From Caballeronia hypogeia (lineage in GTDB: Bacteria; Pseudomonadota; Gammaproteobacteria; Burkholderiales; Burkholderiaceae): 64,000 nt of DNA. Below the pieces are notes generated by a model. It searched no databases and was not told the DNA's origin. It saw only the letters and a program-made list of their open reading frames with translations. Of this stretch, positions 63,750 to 64,000 are shown piece after piece. Made by a program: the position numbers and the translations under genes. The DNA is taken from NCBI RefSeq assembly GCF_001544875.2, contig NZ_FCOA02000002.1, forward strand, positions 372,001 through 436,000, read 5' to 3'. Position 1 is the first letter of the stretch; each line of letters begins with the position of its first letter.

Positions 63750-64000
63750 TCAGAGCGTCATGCCGCCCGATACTTCGATCACCGCGCCGTTGATGTAGCT
63801 GGCTTCGTCGCTGGCGAGGAACGCGTAGACGTTGGCGATCTCTTCGGGTTTGCCCAGGCGGCCGATCGGCACCTGCGCGCGCATCTTGTCGAGCACCTCG
63901 CCGGGCACGGTCGACAGAATCGGCGTATCGATGAAGCCCGGCGCCACCGCATTGACGCGAATGCCCTTCGGCCCGAGTTCGCGGCTCCATGTCTTGGTGA
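63750..64000 (-). CDS. Short-chain dehydrogenase, C-terminal part (runs off the window)
   Basis: Partial gene: only the last ~83 codons are in the window, the 5' end lies beyond 64000. It shows the SDR C-terminal pattern: [24 protein letters not shown], then [35 protein letters not shown]. This is the 3-oxoacyl-ACP/acetoacetyl reductase-like type of SDR; substrate unknown. It is probably co-transcribed with the SDR gene downstream (25-nt gap). Confidence 0.85.
   Translation of the reverse strand, partial: TKTWSRELGPKGIRVNAVAPGFIDTPILSTVPGEVLDKMRAQVPIGRLGKPEEIANVYAFLASDEASYINGAVIEVSGGMTL

Overview
The window is about 62-65% GC, densely coded DNA with no insertion sequence, tRNA, rRNA or CRISPR array that I could find. 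Gene content, codon use and typical pairings (acnB, nagE/nagF-type PTS genes, MHS-family transporters, catabolic operons each beside a LysR/GntR/MarR/ROK regulator) point to a Burkholderiaceae soil or plant-associated bacterium of the Paraburkholderia/Caballeronia type. This is inferred from protein character only.

Layout: 0.1-2.7 kb, aconitase B with a clear terminator. 3.0-4.7 kb, a lipoprotein beta-propeller. 5.1-14.4 kb, a same-strand catabolic cluster: a ProVWX-type quaternary-amine ABC transporter, serine hydroxymethyltransferase, an FAD amine oxidoreductase, an aldehyde dehydrogenase, a pyrroline-5-carboxylate-reductase-like protein and a LysR regulator. 14.4-17.9 kb, a FadR/GntR-type regulator divergent from a glucarate-dehydratase-like enzyme and an ACS-family MFS transporter, with an 18-bp perfect palindrome between them. 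18.0-25.8 kb, miscellaneous genes: a YdeP-like molybdoenzyme, a hemerythrin, a lipase, a RibD-like reductase, a YeeE/YedE transporter, and two remnants (GMC oxidoreductase tail, TadB-like). 25.8-28.2 kb, a PepSY/DUF3649/DUF3325 iron-type operon behind a promoter overlapped by a Fur-box-like sequence.

29.2-43.6 kb is the centrepiece: thirteen tightly packed genes that read as a complete picolinate (pyridine-2-carboxylate) catabolic pathway. It has a four-component Rieske oxygenase, a three-subunit molybdenum hydroxylase, an amidohydrolase-family decarboxylase, and then the maleamate pathway (2,5-dihydroxypyridine dioxygenase, N-formylmaleamate deformylase, maleamate amidase, maleate isomerase), followed by an MFS transporter and a convergent MarR regulator. 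Four copies of TCAG-N4-CTGA sit in front of its transcription units and form a candidate MarR operator family. The small subunit of the Mo hydroxylase carries a fused CoxG-like domain. A second MFS gene (43.95 kb) and a BenE-type transporter follow.

46.6-50.9 kb holds an N-acetylglucosamine-type PTS pair (IICB and IIA-HPr-EI). 51.2-56.1 kb holds a small conserved-looking protein and a LysR regulator divergent from an MHS transporter, an M20-type amidohydrolase/carbamoylase and an acetylpolyamine-amidohydrolase-like protein. 56.3-64.0 kb, on the minus strand, is a polyol/sugar cluster (ROK regulator with a 20-bp palindrome upstream, PfkB kinase, GatZ/KbaZ protein, SDR, periplasmic sugar-binding protein) preceded by two more SDR genes, one running off the window.
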